A stretch of 64,000 nucleotides of DNA, taken from Cyclobacterium amurskyense. GTDB taxonomy: Bacteria > Bacteroidota > Bacteroidia > Cytophagales > Cyclobacteriaceae. The notes beneath the pieces were generated by a model, which searched no databases, was not told the origin of the DNA, and worked only from the letters and a program-made list of their open reading frames with translations. The stretch spans positions 248,001-312,000 of the forward strand of contig NZ_CP012040.1 of assembly GCF_001050135.1 (NCBI RefSeq), written 5' to 3'. The stretch's first letter is position 1. Each line of letters starts with the position of its first letter. A program made the position numbers and the translations under genes. This document shows, in pieces, positions 33,610 through 42,677 of the stretch.

Positions 33610-35193
33610 TTAAAATGGAGCCGGTTCATTCCCACCTGGGAATGGATTTTCTCCACTTTGATCACCGTTAGCCTTGCTCCCCATCCTTACCATTCCTTCC
33701 TCATCAAAACCTTTTCCACCAGCACCGCTAGGAAAACGGCTACCATAAAGCGCTTCCTGAGGCTGTTGGTATGGTACATTGATTTCCAAATCTGTAAATT
33801 TCGTGTATTTACCGATAAACCTTAGCTTGACATTTTCGAGCGACCCATTTCTATGTTTGGCAATAATCACCTCTCCTACACCTGCGGTATTATTACCATC
33901 TTCGTCTTCGGTAATGCCATAATACTCGGGACGATACAAGAACATTACAATATCAGCATCTTGTTCTATGGCTCCAGACTCTCTTAAATCCGACAATTGA
34001 GGTCTTTTATCTCCCCCACGTGTTTCCACTGCCCTTGACAACTGCGAAAGTGCAATTACTGGCACACTCAATTCTTTGGCGATTTTTTTCAAAGCCCTGG
34101 AGATACTTGATATTTCTTGCTCACGGTTACCTCCATTGCCGCCCTTACTATCACCGGACATCAATTGAAGGTAATCAATAACTATCATTTGGATATCATT
34201 CTGAGCTTTTAGCCTTCGACATTTGGCTCTCAATTCCAATATAGATAAGGCCGGAGTATCATCTACGAAAAAAGGTGCAGAAGTTAACTTTCCTGTTTTA
34301 TGAATTAATTGCTGCCATTCGTAATCAGCTAGATTCCCCTTCTTTATTTTCTCAGAATCCAATTCAGCCTCTGAACTAATTAATCGATTGACCAGCTGAA
34401 TTGAAGACATTTCAAGGGAGAAGATAGCAACCGGTCTATCATGATCTACGGCAGCATTACGAAGCACAGAAAGAACGAAGGCCGTTTTACCCATGGCAGG
34501 TCTTGCCGCAATAATTACAAGGTCAGACTTTTGCCACCCGGAAGTCACCCTATCGAGGGCCGTAAACCCAGAAGGAACACCTGTAAGCCCATCCTTCTGA
34601 CCTTTTTTCCCTTCAAGTTCAGTGATGGCTTCCCGCATAATTGAACGCATGTCCACGTAATTTTTCTTGATATTGTTTTCAGAAATTTCAAATAAGGACT
34701 GTTCCATTTTGTCCAATAATTCGAAAACATCTGTAGTATCTTCAAATGCCTCCCTTTGAATTTCTGAAGAGATCTTAATCATATCACGTTTCATCGCCTG
34801 CTCGGTGATAATCCTAGCATGGTATTCAATATTAGAAGCGGAGGAAACCTTAGAAGTAAGCTCTGTAATAAAAATCACTCCTCCTGCCAATTCCAGACTT
34901 CCATTTTTCCTAAGTTGATTAACAACCGTAAGTAAGTCTATAGGTTCACCTGCATTAAAAAGATCAAGAATCGCCTCATATATCAAGCTATGGGCATCTT
35001 TATAAAAACTTTGTGGTGACAAAATGTCTACAACAGCTGTCAAAGCGTCCTTTTCAAGCATTAAAGCACCTAAAACCGCTTCCTCAATTTCAATGGCTTG
35101 AGGAGGCAATTTCCCCAAGGCAGAAATGGATTCATTAGGCCGCCTTCTGATATTTACCTTGCGTTCTGATCTATTGCTATTGTTGTCTGACAT
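33610..35193 (-). CDS. dnaB: Replicative DNA helicase DnaB
   Basis: This 527-residue hexameric helicase unwinds DNA ahead of the replisome. The N-terminal primase-interacting domain (EIEEAVLGALMLEKDALTAV, about 36-55) is followed by RecA-like motifs: Walker A ARPAMGKTAF (about 230-239), Walker B VIDYLQLMSG, a QLSRAVETRGGDKRPQLSDL block and DADIVMFLYRPEYY. The C-terminal tail is Gly/Pro-rich and variable. No intein is present. Two consensus DnaA boxes lie upstream. Confidence 0.97.
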   Translation of the reverse strand: MSDNNSNRSERKVNIRRRPNESISALGKLPPQAIEIEEAVLGALMLEKDALTAVVDILSPQSFYKDAHSLIYEAILDLFNAGEPIDLLTVVNQLRKNGSLELAGGVIFITELTSKVSSASNIEYHARIITEQAMKRDMIKISSEIQREAFEDTTDVFELLDKMEQSLFEISENNIKKNYVDMRSIMREAITELEGKKGQKDGLTGVPSGFTALDRVTSGWQKSDLVIIAARPAMGKTAFVLSVLRNAAVDHDRPVAIFSLEMSSIQLVNRLISSEAELDSEKIKKGNLADYEWQQLIHKTGKLTSAPFFVDDTPALSILELRAKCRRLKAQNDIQMIVIDYLQLMSGDSKGGNGGNREQEISSISRALKKIAKELSVPVIALSQLSRAVETRGGDKRPQLSDLRESGAIEQDADIVMFLYRPEYYGITEDEDGNNTAGVGEVIIAKHRNGSLENVKLRFIGKYTKFTDLEINVPYQQPQEALYGSRFPSGAGGKGFDEEGMVRMGSKANGDQSGENPFPGGNEPAPF

Positions 35194-35247
35194 ATTAACA
35201 AAAGTACCCTATTAAAATCAAAGGTTTTAAACATTTTATGCACTATC

Positions 35248-35256
35248 TTATCCACA
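35248..35256 (+). promoter_or_regulatory. DnaA box (TTATCCACA), first
   Basis: It is a perfect 9-mer match to the DnaA-binding consensus, 55 bp upstream of the dnaB start codon. Confidence 0.55.
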
Positions 35257-35424
35257 ATTTTATAACAGCTACTTAAACAACCAATTAAGTATTATAACAA
35301 TTCTTAATGTGTTAATTTCTCCATAAAAACCTGTCCCACTTTTATCACCAGGAGTGCTACTAGTTACCTTTTTATACGCATGGGCTCATCCTAAAATCAA
35401 ATAATCTTCAAAGCTGTAATAAAC

Positions 35425-35433
35425 TTATCCACA
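35425..35433 (+). promoter_or_regulatory. DnaA box (TTATCCACA), second
   Basis: It is a second perfect 9-mer match in the same orientation, 177 bp from the first. Confidence 0.55.
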
Positions 35434-35972
35434 TTCGCAGGTTTTTAGTTCCATCCCAACTTGAGAAAGTAACGGCTAAGGATTTATCAATCTCATAAAT
35501 CGTACCATTCTAAAATCACAACTTAAATAGCAAATCATTGCTGATTCAAGTTTCACAATAAAAAAGATAGCATCTGTACAAGGGATAAATAATGAACACC
35601 ACTCATAAAAACACCAAAACTGATAATATGGCTTAGCGCACTGAATTAATGGTTAAAAACGGGCAAGCATCGGATGATTTTTTTTCAACCAAGAAACTTC
35701 CAATAAAACCCTGGAGAATTTGTAGATCAAAGCTTTAGACAAATTATAATTTCCCATCCTTACTCATTATCAAAGAAATAAATAGAAGTTAAAGCCAAAC
35801 GCAATCAAAAAAGAACGAAACTTTTTTCTTAAGAAAATCACTATATTTGTATCAAATTACCCAGAAAAGTATCACCTATCAAAATCATTTGATTCACTGT
35901 ATTGTGCAGTGGCTTTCCATTAACGTTTTTAATATTATTAATTTTTCACTTTACTTAAATTTTACGAATAAA

Positions 35973-36776
35973 ATGGATTTGAATATCAAAACTCCCATTG
36001 CATTTTTTGATCTTGAAGCAACAGGAATCAACATCTCTTCTGATCGGATTGTTGAAATTTCAATATTGAAAATTTTCCCTGATTCAACTCAGGAATTAAA
36101 GACATTAAAAATCAACCCAACCGTTCCAATCCCTCTAGAGACCTCATTAATTCATGGGATCTATGACAAGGACGTCGTTGATGCCCCAACTTTCAAAGAT
36201 GTTGCAAAAGAATTGCATCGCTTTTTTGAGGGCGCCGATTTGGCTGGATTCAATGTATTGAAATATGACATTCCCTTACTCGTAGAGGAATTCTTGAGAG
36301 CAGGTATTGATTTTGACATTGAAAAAAGGAACCTTTTGGATGCCCAAAAGATCTTTTTTATGATGGAAAAAAGAAACCTATCTTCTGCCTACAAATTTTA
36401 CTGTGGCAAGACTTTAGAAAATGCACACAGTGCAGAGGCAGACACCATCGCTACCTACGAAGTCTTCAAATCCCAAGTTGAAAGATACCTGGGAGAAGAG
36501 CTTGAAGACCTTCAGGGCAATAAGATCGGGATCATGGAAAATGACATGAAGAAGATCCATAACCTGATCAATGAAAAAATGGTTGATCTGGCTGGCCGTT
36601 TTGTGTTTAATGACAAAGGAGAAGAATGTTTCAATTTTGGAAAACAAAAAGGTAAGCCAATAGCTCAAGTGCTAAAAGAGGAACCTGGTTATTATGACTG
36701 GATGATGAAAGGAGACTTTCCTCTAGATACTAAAAGAAAGTTAACCCAAGTAAAATTAAGAGGCTTCAATTTATAG
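35973..36776 (+). CDS. DnaQ-like 3'-5' exonuclease
   Basis: This 267-residue protein has DEDDh-type exonuclease motifs: Exo I FFDLEATGINI with D and E (about 12-22), Exo II FNVLKYDIPLL (about 91-101), and Exo III HSAEADT with catalytic His (about 150-156). After about residue 165 there is an extra C-terminal segment, GKQKGKPIAQVLKEEPGYYD, resembling the tail of exodeoxyribonuclease X-like proteins. The frame is open to 35847, but the internal ATG matches the family. It fits DNA proofreading or single-strand trimming. A terminator follows the gene. Confidence 0.9.
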   Translation: MDLNIKTPIAFFDLEATGINISSDRIVEISILKIFPDSTQELKTLKINPTVPIPLETSLIHGIYDKDVVDAPTFKDVAKELHRFFEGADLAGFNVLKYDIPLLVEEFLRAGIDFDIEKRNLLDAQKIFFMMEKRNLSSAYKFYCGKTLENAHSAEADTIATYEVFKSQVERYLGEELEDLQGNKIGIMENDMKKIHNLINEKMVDLAGRFVFNDKGEECFNFGKQKGKPIAQVLKEEPGYYDWMMKGDFPLDTKRKLTQVKLRGFNL

Positions 36777-36803
36777 AAGAATTGTAAGCCTACTGATTTT
36801 AAC

Positions 36804-36844
36804 ACAAAGCCTCCTATATTTTTTAGGGGGCTTTGTCTTTTTTC
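36804..36844 (+). terminator. Intrinsic terminator after the exonuclease gene
   Basis: ACAAAGCCTCC (36804-36814) pairs with GGGGGCTTTGT (36826-36836) and is followed by CTTTTTTC. Confidence 0.85.
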
Positions 36845-37030
36845 TTTAAAAAATAATTTCATCACTTATTCAAAATCAAATACCTTTGCCATTATTTCGG
36901 CTAAATTTCTTCTATGGAATAAAGGCAGTATCAATTCTTTCATGGTTTTTCCATACATTCCTTGCACTCAAAGAGTTTATAATAATAAAAGTTAAGTTTA
37001 AACAAGATTTTTATTCAAGCTAAACCTATC

Positions 37031-37543
37031 ATGTCTAAAATATACAAAGCGGAAGTCAAAGACATACCAAAGATCCAAAACTTAGCAAAAATCACCTGGC
37101 CCATAACTTTTAAGGACATATTAAGCCCTCCACAGCTGGAATACATGGTGAATAAAATGTATAGCACCAAGGAACTATGGCATCAAATAGAAGGTGGTAA
37201 AATATTTTTTTGGATTGTTGAAATAGAGAAGGCTTTTTCAGGATTCATGTCTTATGAACTACATTCTCCAAATCAATCACATATTAAAATTCATAAAATA
37301 TAAATCCATCCCACGGCCCAAGGCAAAGGACTTGGGAAAGAATTACTTAAAAAACTGGAAGAATTCGGAAAAGCTCAAGGTTTTGAAAACCTTACATTAA
37401 ATGTAAACAAATACAATCTCCCAGCCATAAACTTCTACAAAAAGCAAGGTTTTATTAAGGTAAAAGAGGAAATCATACCAATAGGCAATGGTTATATCAT
37501 GGACGATTATGTGTATTCGAAAAAAATATCGGCCAAAGATTAA
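37031..37543 (+). pseudogene. GNAT acetyltransferase interrupted by one in-frame stop
   Basis: Translation from 37031 gives a normal GNAT N-terminus (YKAEVKDIPKIQNLAKITWP) and stops at TAA (37301-37303). The same frame continues without shift: IHPTAQGKGLGKELLKKLEE is the acetyl-CoA pyrophosphate-binding motif A, NLTLNVNKYNLPAINFYKK is motif B, and the frame ends at TAA 37541-37543. The total is 171 codons with one internal stop. The residue before IHP is usually Tyr or Val in this family, so TAT or TAC to TAA is a simple explanation. Sequencing error or readthrough are alternatives. If real, the domain is split before the CoA-binding loop and is inactive. Confidence 0.85.
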
Positions 37544-37753
37544 TAATCAATATCTCTAGTCTTATTGTTGATGTTTAAAATCACATTATCCAACTCTAAA
37601 GTAGATTTGTTTATATACGCTAAAATCTCGCTTTGATCGTCCGGAAAAGCCCCAATCATCAACTCAAGAAGATGAAAAAAACATAAGTCTAGGGAGTAGT
37701 TCTATAACTACTTGATATTGTATACAATAAATTATTTTTAATCTATCATTCAG

Positions 37754-38185
37754 TTATATTTTGGAAGGCAATTCAACAAGTGACAACCAAAATAATTGAA
37801 CCTTTCGTAAAATTTCTTGGTATCCCCCAGCTCCAAATGGCTTAACAATATAGCTATTGGCATGGTTGGTATAGGATTCGTTAATGTCTTTTTGATTTGA
37901 AGAAGTGGTAAGCATGATCACAGGTAAGCGCCTTAATTCATCCGAATTTTTAATGAATTTCAAGACTTCCTGACCATTTTTGAAAGGAAGGTTTATATCC
38001 AACAGCACCAAATCTGGAGTAGGATTAACTCCATGTTTCTTACAAGAGTTTAAAAATTCAACCGCCTCTCTTCCGTCTTTTGCAAAACTAATTTGTAAAG
38101 GTAAGTTTAAATCCTCCAGTGCTTCTGAAATTAAGAAGACATCGCCTTCATTGTCCTCGACTAAAAGTATGTTCAACTTATCCAT
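37754..38185 (-). CDS. Response regulator (Rcp1-like single receiver)
   Basis: This 143-residue receiver has no output domain: acidic pocket E10, D11; phosphorylation D63 in LVLLDINLPFKNG; T93 in MLTTSSNQKD; K115 in SYIVKPFG. The NEGDVFLISEALED start and the SSNQKDINESY block are typical of the phytochrome-associated Rcp1 class. It lies 331 bp downstream of a kinase gene on the same strand; that kinase lacks its phospho-acceptor His. A possible link between the two is inference. Confidence 0.9.
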   Translation of the reverse strand: MDKLNILLVEDNEGDVFLISEALEDLNLPLQISFAKDGREAVEFLNSCKKHGVNPTPDLVLLDINLPFKNGQEVLKFIKNSDELRRLPVIMLTTSSNQKDINESYTNHANSYIVKPFGAGGYQEILRKVQLFWLSLVELPSKI

Positions 38186-38516
38186 AGAAAATCATTAATG
38201 GTATACCTAGAAAAATAATAAGACCATTTCAAGCCTAACTTGAATTTATAGAAATCACCATTACTCGTTAGCAAAAATACACTATTTTTATTTCATTACA
38301 CAGAACAATCAAATATTTATAGATATTATTACTTTCTTTATATCAACAAAATACAGGCTTTTTCTTAACCTAAAAACCCCGCGCACACCGAAGGTCATGT
38401 TTAAAATGTATAAAGGATTTCAGTCAATTGTATCAATAGGGCCATGAATCAGTTGCGCCAGCGGCAAAAAGAAAAAGGCTTAACCAAATAATTAATCTTC
38501 CTTGAGCTAAAATAGA
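38186..38516. other. Intergenic region between receiver and kinase genes
   Basis: About 330 bp without a recognised gene, repeat or terminator. The two minus-strand genes around it are therefore probably not in a tight operon. Confidence 0.4.
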
Positions 38517-39482
38517 CTAAAAAGAATCTGAGCCGCTTTTCAGCTTAACACAAAACACGCTTCCTTTCCCAAAAGTTGATTTAGCCCAAATCTCACCCCC
38601 AAAACTTTCTGCTATTCTTTTACATATAGCCAAACCCATTCCTGAACCTCGCTTGATAAATCCATAATCGTATCTTTTTAGGATATAAAATACGCTCTCA
38701 AGATTTTCTTCTAGAATTCCTCTACCATTGTCCCTAACTTCTACAGTACAAAAGTCATCGGATACTGAGGAAGCAATTTCAATACTTAGAGGTCTTGAAA
38801 CATCCTTGAACTTAATGGCGTTAGCAATCAGCTGATCAAAGAGTTGAATAAGCTGCTTGTAATCTCCAATCACATTAGGCAATGGTTCGATTTTCAATTC
38901 AATATTGCCATCCTTCAGTTTTTTGGAATTTAAGTTAATAACCTTAACAAATACTTCATCCAAACTTACTATTTCTGGTTTTCTCTTATTTTGGGAGAGT
39001 TGAGAAAATGTAACCAGATCGGATATCACCTCCTTAATTTTTAAAAAATTATCTAATGTGAGCTGTAAAAAATCTATTGAATTTTGCGGCAATTTCCCTT
39101 TATTTTTGCGGATAAACAATTCTAAAAATCCATGACTTTGCCTGACAGGGTCGGAAAGGTCATACGAAGCAACGATTATAAAATGGTCCAATTGTTTTAT
39201 GGCATGTTCAGATTTTAAGCGCTCTTCTTCCAGCTTTCGATTTACCTTTTCAAGCTCTTTAACCTTATCCCCCAGATGCTTGTATTGCCTTTGAATCAAG
39301 ATGTACAGTAAAATTCCAGTTAGAATCACATACACAACCCCATCAACAGACTTTATATAATCAATCGAATCCTTACCATAATCGGAAAAAATATAATCAG
39401 CGACTTTATTACTCCAGATTATCCAGGTAATTCCTCCTAACACATATATCAAGGTAATTTTTAAACTTGCCTTCATACGCAT
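38517..39482 (-). CDS. Membrane sensor histidine-kinase-like protein, H-box His replaced by Tyr
   Basis: This 321-residue protein has two N-terminal transmembrane helices (about 8-32 and 48-64) with a short periplasmic loop, a coiled-coil-like linker, then a DHp-like region and an HATPase domain. The H-box reads IVASYDLSDPVRQ: residue 107 is Tyr where the phytochrome-type kinases have His in SHDL.EP.R. The codon is TAT, one transition from CAT. The N-box (LIANAIKF, N221), G1 DNGRGI and G2 GSGMGLAICKRI are intact, so ATP binding is likely. It may act as a pseudokinase, scaffold or phosphatase-like partner. Its class resembles kinases paired with Rcp1 receivers. Confidence 0.87.
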   Translation of the reverse strand: MRMKASLKITLIYVLGGITWIIWSNKVADYIFSDYGKDSIDYIKSVDGVVYVILTGILLYILIQRQYKHLGDKVKELEKVNRKLEEERLKSEHAIKQLDHFIIVASYDLSDPVRQSHGFLELFIRKNKGKLPQNSIDFLQLTLDNFLKIKEVISDLVTFSQLSQNKRKPEIVSLDEVFVKVINLNSKKLKDGNIELKIEPLPNVIGDYKQLIQLFDQLIANAIKFKDVSRPLSIEIASSVSDDFCTVEVRDNGRGILEENLESVFYILKRYDYGFIKRGSGMGLAICKRIAESFGGEIWAKSTFGKGSVFCVKLKSGSDSF

Positions 39483-39831
39483 GTAATAAATAAAAATCCA
39501 TTACTTGCCATTATCCTTTTTCTACTTGTAAATGATAAAACAATAACCACTACTTTTAGTACCTACATTAAAAATATTTCTCAATTAAAAATTGATAACT
39601 TTTAATACCATACCTACAGTAGTAAGGCTAATTACTGATAGCGTTTCATTAATTAAACAATTGGATTTCAAAATTCCTAAGTATTAAAACAATAATTCTT
39701 CCATTTTTGACAAAAGGTAAAATGTATCATTTGACATTGAAAGTTTAAAAATTATCAAATCATTTTGATCAAATCTCCAATTCCAGTTATCTTACAAAAA
39801 CAAGGCCATCTTCAAATATAAAACACATAAA
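39483..39831. other. AT-rich intergenic region
   Basis: About 350 bp between divergent kinase and EEP genes, rich in A/T and without gene, repeat or terminator. Promoters for both sides probably lie here, but no clear TAnnTTTG box is seen. Confidence 0.4.
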
Positions 39832-40767
39832 ATGCGCTACCTTAAAATAAAGTTAATCCTTTTCAGTCTTACCTTTTGCTTTTCTTCTCATTTGCTCAAC
39901 GCACAAAATGACACCATTAAAGTGTTAAGTTACAACATTCTTAACGGCTTTGATTGGGGCAAGGATTTAGAAAGAAAGAAAAACATGACTACATGGCTAA
40001 AAGAAATTGATGCTGATGTAATTGGCTTTCAAGAACTTAATGATTTCACGGATGAAGACCTAGAAATTTGGGCAAAGGAATTGGGCCATGACTATTCAGT
40101 ATTGCTAAAAGAAAATGGATATCCAATAGGCATAATTTCAAAGAACCCCATTCAATTGGAAACGAAAATGATGGGAGGCTTATGGCATGGAATGCTTCAT
40201 GTAGAAACCTATGGTATTGATTTTATAGTTGTCCACCTAAGTCCCCACGACTGGAAATTCAGACGCAGAGAGGCAGAGATAATCTGTGATTATACCGAAA
40301 AAAGCATCTTCAATAATCCTGACAAGAAATTAATGATCCTTGGAGATTTCAATGCCCATTCTCCATATGATGCGAATTTTGATACCAAGAATCCTATCGC
40401 TTTAAAAAGAAGTCAAATTTCTGACAGTTTAAGAATGGTTAAAAATGGCCCTCAAGCTTATCAAACATTACGAGATGGCACTATAGACTACAGCGTAATT
40501 TCAAGATTCCTTTCACTCCCATTGATCGATGTTGTGCAAAAACATACAAGTGATGAGGAGAGAAACTCATTCCCAACGCATGTTGTGGGAAAAGAACTTT
40601 CAAGATCAGATTTTGAAAAATACAAACGACGGATTGACTATATCCTAGTAAGCCCCAACTTGTCCAATTCTTTAATTGGAGCAAAAGTATTGAATCAGGG
40701 AGCGCCGGACACATTATCTGACCACTACCCAGTACTCGCTTCTTTTTTACAAACCAAAACACAATAA
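39832..40767 (+). CDS. Secreted endonuclease/exonuclease/phosphatase-family protein
   Basis: This 311-residue protein has a signal peptide (ILFSLTFCFSSHLLNAQ, cleavage after about residue 25). EEP-fold motifs are present: IKVLSYNILNGF (metal Asn, about 29-40), DVIGFQELND (metal Glu, about 63-72), ILGDFNAHSPYD (about 165-176) and the last SDHYPVLASF with catalytic His (about 300). It should hydrolyse phosphodiesters or phosphomonoesters outside the cell, for example nucleic acids or inositol phosphates; the specificity cannot be read. It is monocistronic. Copy E of the dispersed repeat follows. Confidence 0.88.
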   Translation: MRYLKIKLILFSLTFCFSSHLLNAQNDTIKVLSYNILNGFDWGKDLERKKNMTTWLKEIDADVIGFQELNDFTDEDLEIWAKELGHDYSVLLKENGYPIGIISKNPIQLETKMMGGLWHGMLHVETYGIDFIVVHLSPHDWKFRRREAEIICDYTEKSIFNNPDKKLMILGDFNAHSPYDANFDTKNPIALKRSQISDSLRMVKNGPQAYQTLRDGTIDYSVISRFLSLPLIDVVQKHTSDEERNSFPTHVVGKELSRSDFEKYKRRIDYILVSPNLSNSLIGAKVLNQGAPDTLSDHYPVLASFLQTKTQ

Positions 40768-41143
40768 AATCTAATATTCTTAAAACCGGATTATGTAATA
40801 GGATTTCTCCGTCCTGACAATAGTCAGGGGTGAAGCCTGTCCCGTGTATACGGGAAGTGTTGCAATCGCAAGACAATCAGACTGTTTGGAGATTTTAGCA
40901 TAGCACCGCTATGGTGAAATTGAAAACAGCAACGAAGTGGCTGATTTTAAAGCGATTTCAGCACGTAATAGAATATCTATTGCATATTTCGGGTTAAAGT
41001 AATTCCATCCCTCAACAGGAAAAAAAGCACATACCAAACTCTATAAAGTAATAAAGAGCCAAAGCTATTATGAAGTTAAAATAGTAATAAGGTAACATGA
41101 TAAGACCCTTTCAGTGCAGGGTAGACAATCTATTGTTCAGTCC
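40768..41143. other. Intergenic region occupied by repeat copy E
   Basis: The gap between the EEP gene and the MATE gene contains repeat copy E (40781-40998). The following 145 bp holds no recognised feature. Confidence 0.45.
40781..40998 (-). repeat. Dispersed structured repeat, copy E (full copy)
   Basis: It is the reverse complement of copy D over the whole 218 bp with only scattered differences. It keeps ACCGGATTATGTAATAGG at its left end and TTTCGGGTTAAAG at the right. The hairpins CCCGT/ACGGG and CTGAC/GTCAG are present with changed loop bases (ATAC instead of AAAC in the first). Confidence 0.88.
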
Positions 41144-42475
41144 CTATATCGCATTGGTTTCTTTTTTCAGGAAGAAATAAGAAATAATGGCAGCACCTGT
41201 ATCGGCCAATGGAAAGGAATACCAAATACCTTCCAATCCAAAAAGTGCAGGCATTATAATTACAAGTGGTATTAAAAATATCCCTTGTTTACTAAGGGCA
41301 AGTAATAAAGCAGGTTTGGCCTTTCCTACGGATTGAAAATAGGCGCTACCTATTAAGCTGAATGCCAATAGTGGGGTAGCTAAAAATGATTTCCTCATGG
41401 CTGGGATACTTTCCCTAATTAAGTCTTGGTCCGCGGTAAATATGGCCACCAAGGGCTCTGTGAAAATCAAAATCAAGACAAAAATCAAAAACGCTACAAT
41501 TGTAGCAGACCTGAGGGCTAATTTAATGGTTGCATGAACACGTTTCTGCAGTTTTGCTCCATGGTTGTAACCTGCAATAGGAACAAAGCCTTGGGTAATC
41601 CCTAAAACCGGAAAATTGGCGAACATCATCACCCTACTTATAACCCCATACATGGATAAGCCCAATTCACCCCCATATTTAAAAAGCTCATTGTTTAAAA
41701 CAATTGCTAATACACTAACCGTCCCCTGCCGGGCAAAGGTGACAGCTCCGAGAGAAGTTATCTCAGATGAAATATTATAGTTGGGCTTGATTCTCTGCAG
41801 GCTCATCTTCATATTAGACTTTCCAAATACAAAGAACCACAAGGAATAACCCGCACTTGCTACATAGGAGATCGTCGTAGCCCAAGCAGCCCCCTTTAAG
41901 CCCATATCAAACCAAACGATGAAAATGGGGTCCAAAACAATATTAAATACAGCAGGGACGATTAGGGTATACATGGCTACTTTTGGGTAACCTTCGGCGC
42001 GGATCACATTGTTGCACATCATGGCCCAAGCTAAAAATGGAATCCCTATAAGTATGATTGTAAAATAATCCTGGGCAGGCGCCAGTACATCTCCCTTCCC
42101 TCCAAATAACTTTAGAATCTCCTCAGAAAAAATAAAGCCTATGGCAACAAACAGTAAGGCCAATGTCAGGGTCATTCCAATTTGATTACCAAAAGTTTGA
42201 AAAGCCTTCTCTTCATCAGCATCTCCATAAGCCCGGGAAATAATAGAGGCTCCTCCTACCCCTATGGACATACCTATACTAGAAATCAAAAATGATATTG
42301 GCAAAACCACCGTTATTGTTGCGATTCCTAAAGACCCCACAAATCTCCCCACAAAGATGGTATCAACGATTCCGTAGATAGACAATACCAAAATACCTAC
42401 AGCTGCTGGGAGCGCTTGTTGAAGTAATAATTTACCAATTGGGTCTTGACCGAATGAGTGGTTTTTGTTTTCCAT
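41144..42475 (-). CDS. MATE family efflux transporter
   Basis: This 443-residue membrane protein has twelve predicted helices in two similar halves of six. N-terminal motifs are GKLLLQQALPAAVGILVLS and GGASIISRAYG; the second half repeats with SVLAIVLNNELFKYGG and VPIAGYNHGAKLQ. MATE proteins export drugs or metabolites using Na+ or H+ gradients. It is slightly shorter than the 455-residue average but complete. It is a monocistronic gene. The substrate is unknown. Confidence 0.92.
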   Translation of the reverse strand: MENKNHSFGQDPIGKLLLQQALPAAVGILVLSIYGIVDTIFVGRFVGSLGIATITVVLPISFLISSIGMSIGVGGASIISRAYGDADEEKAFQTFGNQIGMTLTLALLFVAIGFIFSEEILKLFGGKGDVLAPAQDYFTIILIGIPFLAWAMMCNNVIRAEGYPKVAMYTLIVPAVFNIVLDPIFIVWFDMGLKGAAWATTISYVASAGYSLWFFVFGKSNMKMSLQRIKPNYNISSEITSLGAVTFARQGTVSVLAIVLNNELFKYGGELGLSMYGVISRVMMFANFPVLGITQGFVPIAGYNHGAKLQKRVHATIKLALRSATIVAFLIFVLILIFTEPLVAIFTADQDLIRESIPAMRKSFLATPLLAFSLIGSAYFQSVGKAKPALLLALSKQGIFLIPLVIIMPALFGLEGIWYSFPLADTGAAIISYFFLKKETNAI

Positions 42476-42677
42476 AAAAATGTGGTACCCCTAGGAACGG
42501 ACTGAAAGGTAAAATGTTCAAAATTAACAAGCTTTATTCAACCGGATTTTCTTGACCAAAAATCATTTAAAGGTCATTTATAGAAAATTCACCCTTAGAA
42601 AAAAAGCAAATAAGTATTGAATATTTATGTGGGCTTACCTATTGGTTAACCACTATATAATTCCAAAATTGTTTAAT

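Larger units (their letters stand above)
35194..35972. other. Intergenic region with two consensus DnaA boxes
   Basis: This nearly 780 bp gap between dnaB and the exonuclease gene has no credible gene. It contains TTATCCACA at 35248-35256 and again at 35425-35433, both in the same orientation, and AT-rich flanks. A TATATTTG box (35842-35849) precedes the exonuclease gene and is a probable -7 element, but no TTG is at the usual distance. Confidence 0.55.

Noticed and set aside
35194..35972. Chromosome origin at the DnaA boxes
   Set aside because: Only two boxes are seen, there is no clear unwinding element with 13-mers, and gene orientation does not switch, so the origin claim is not supported from this window.
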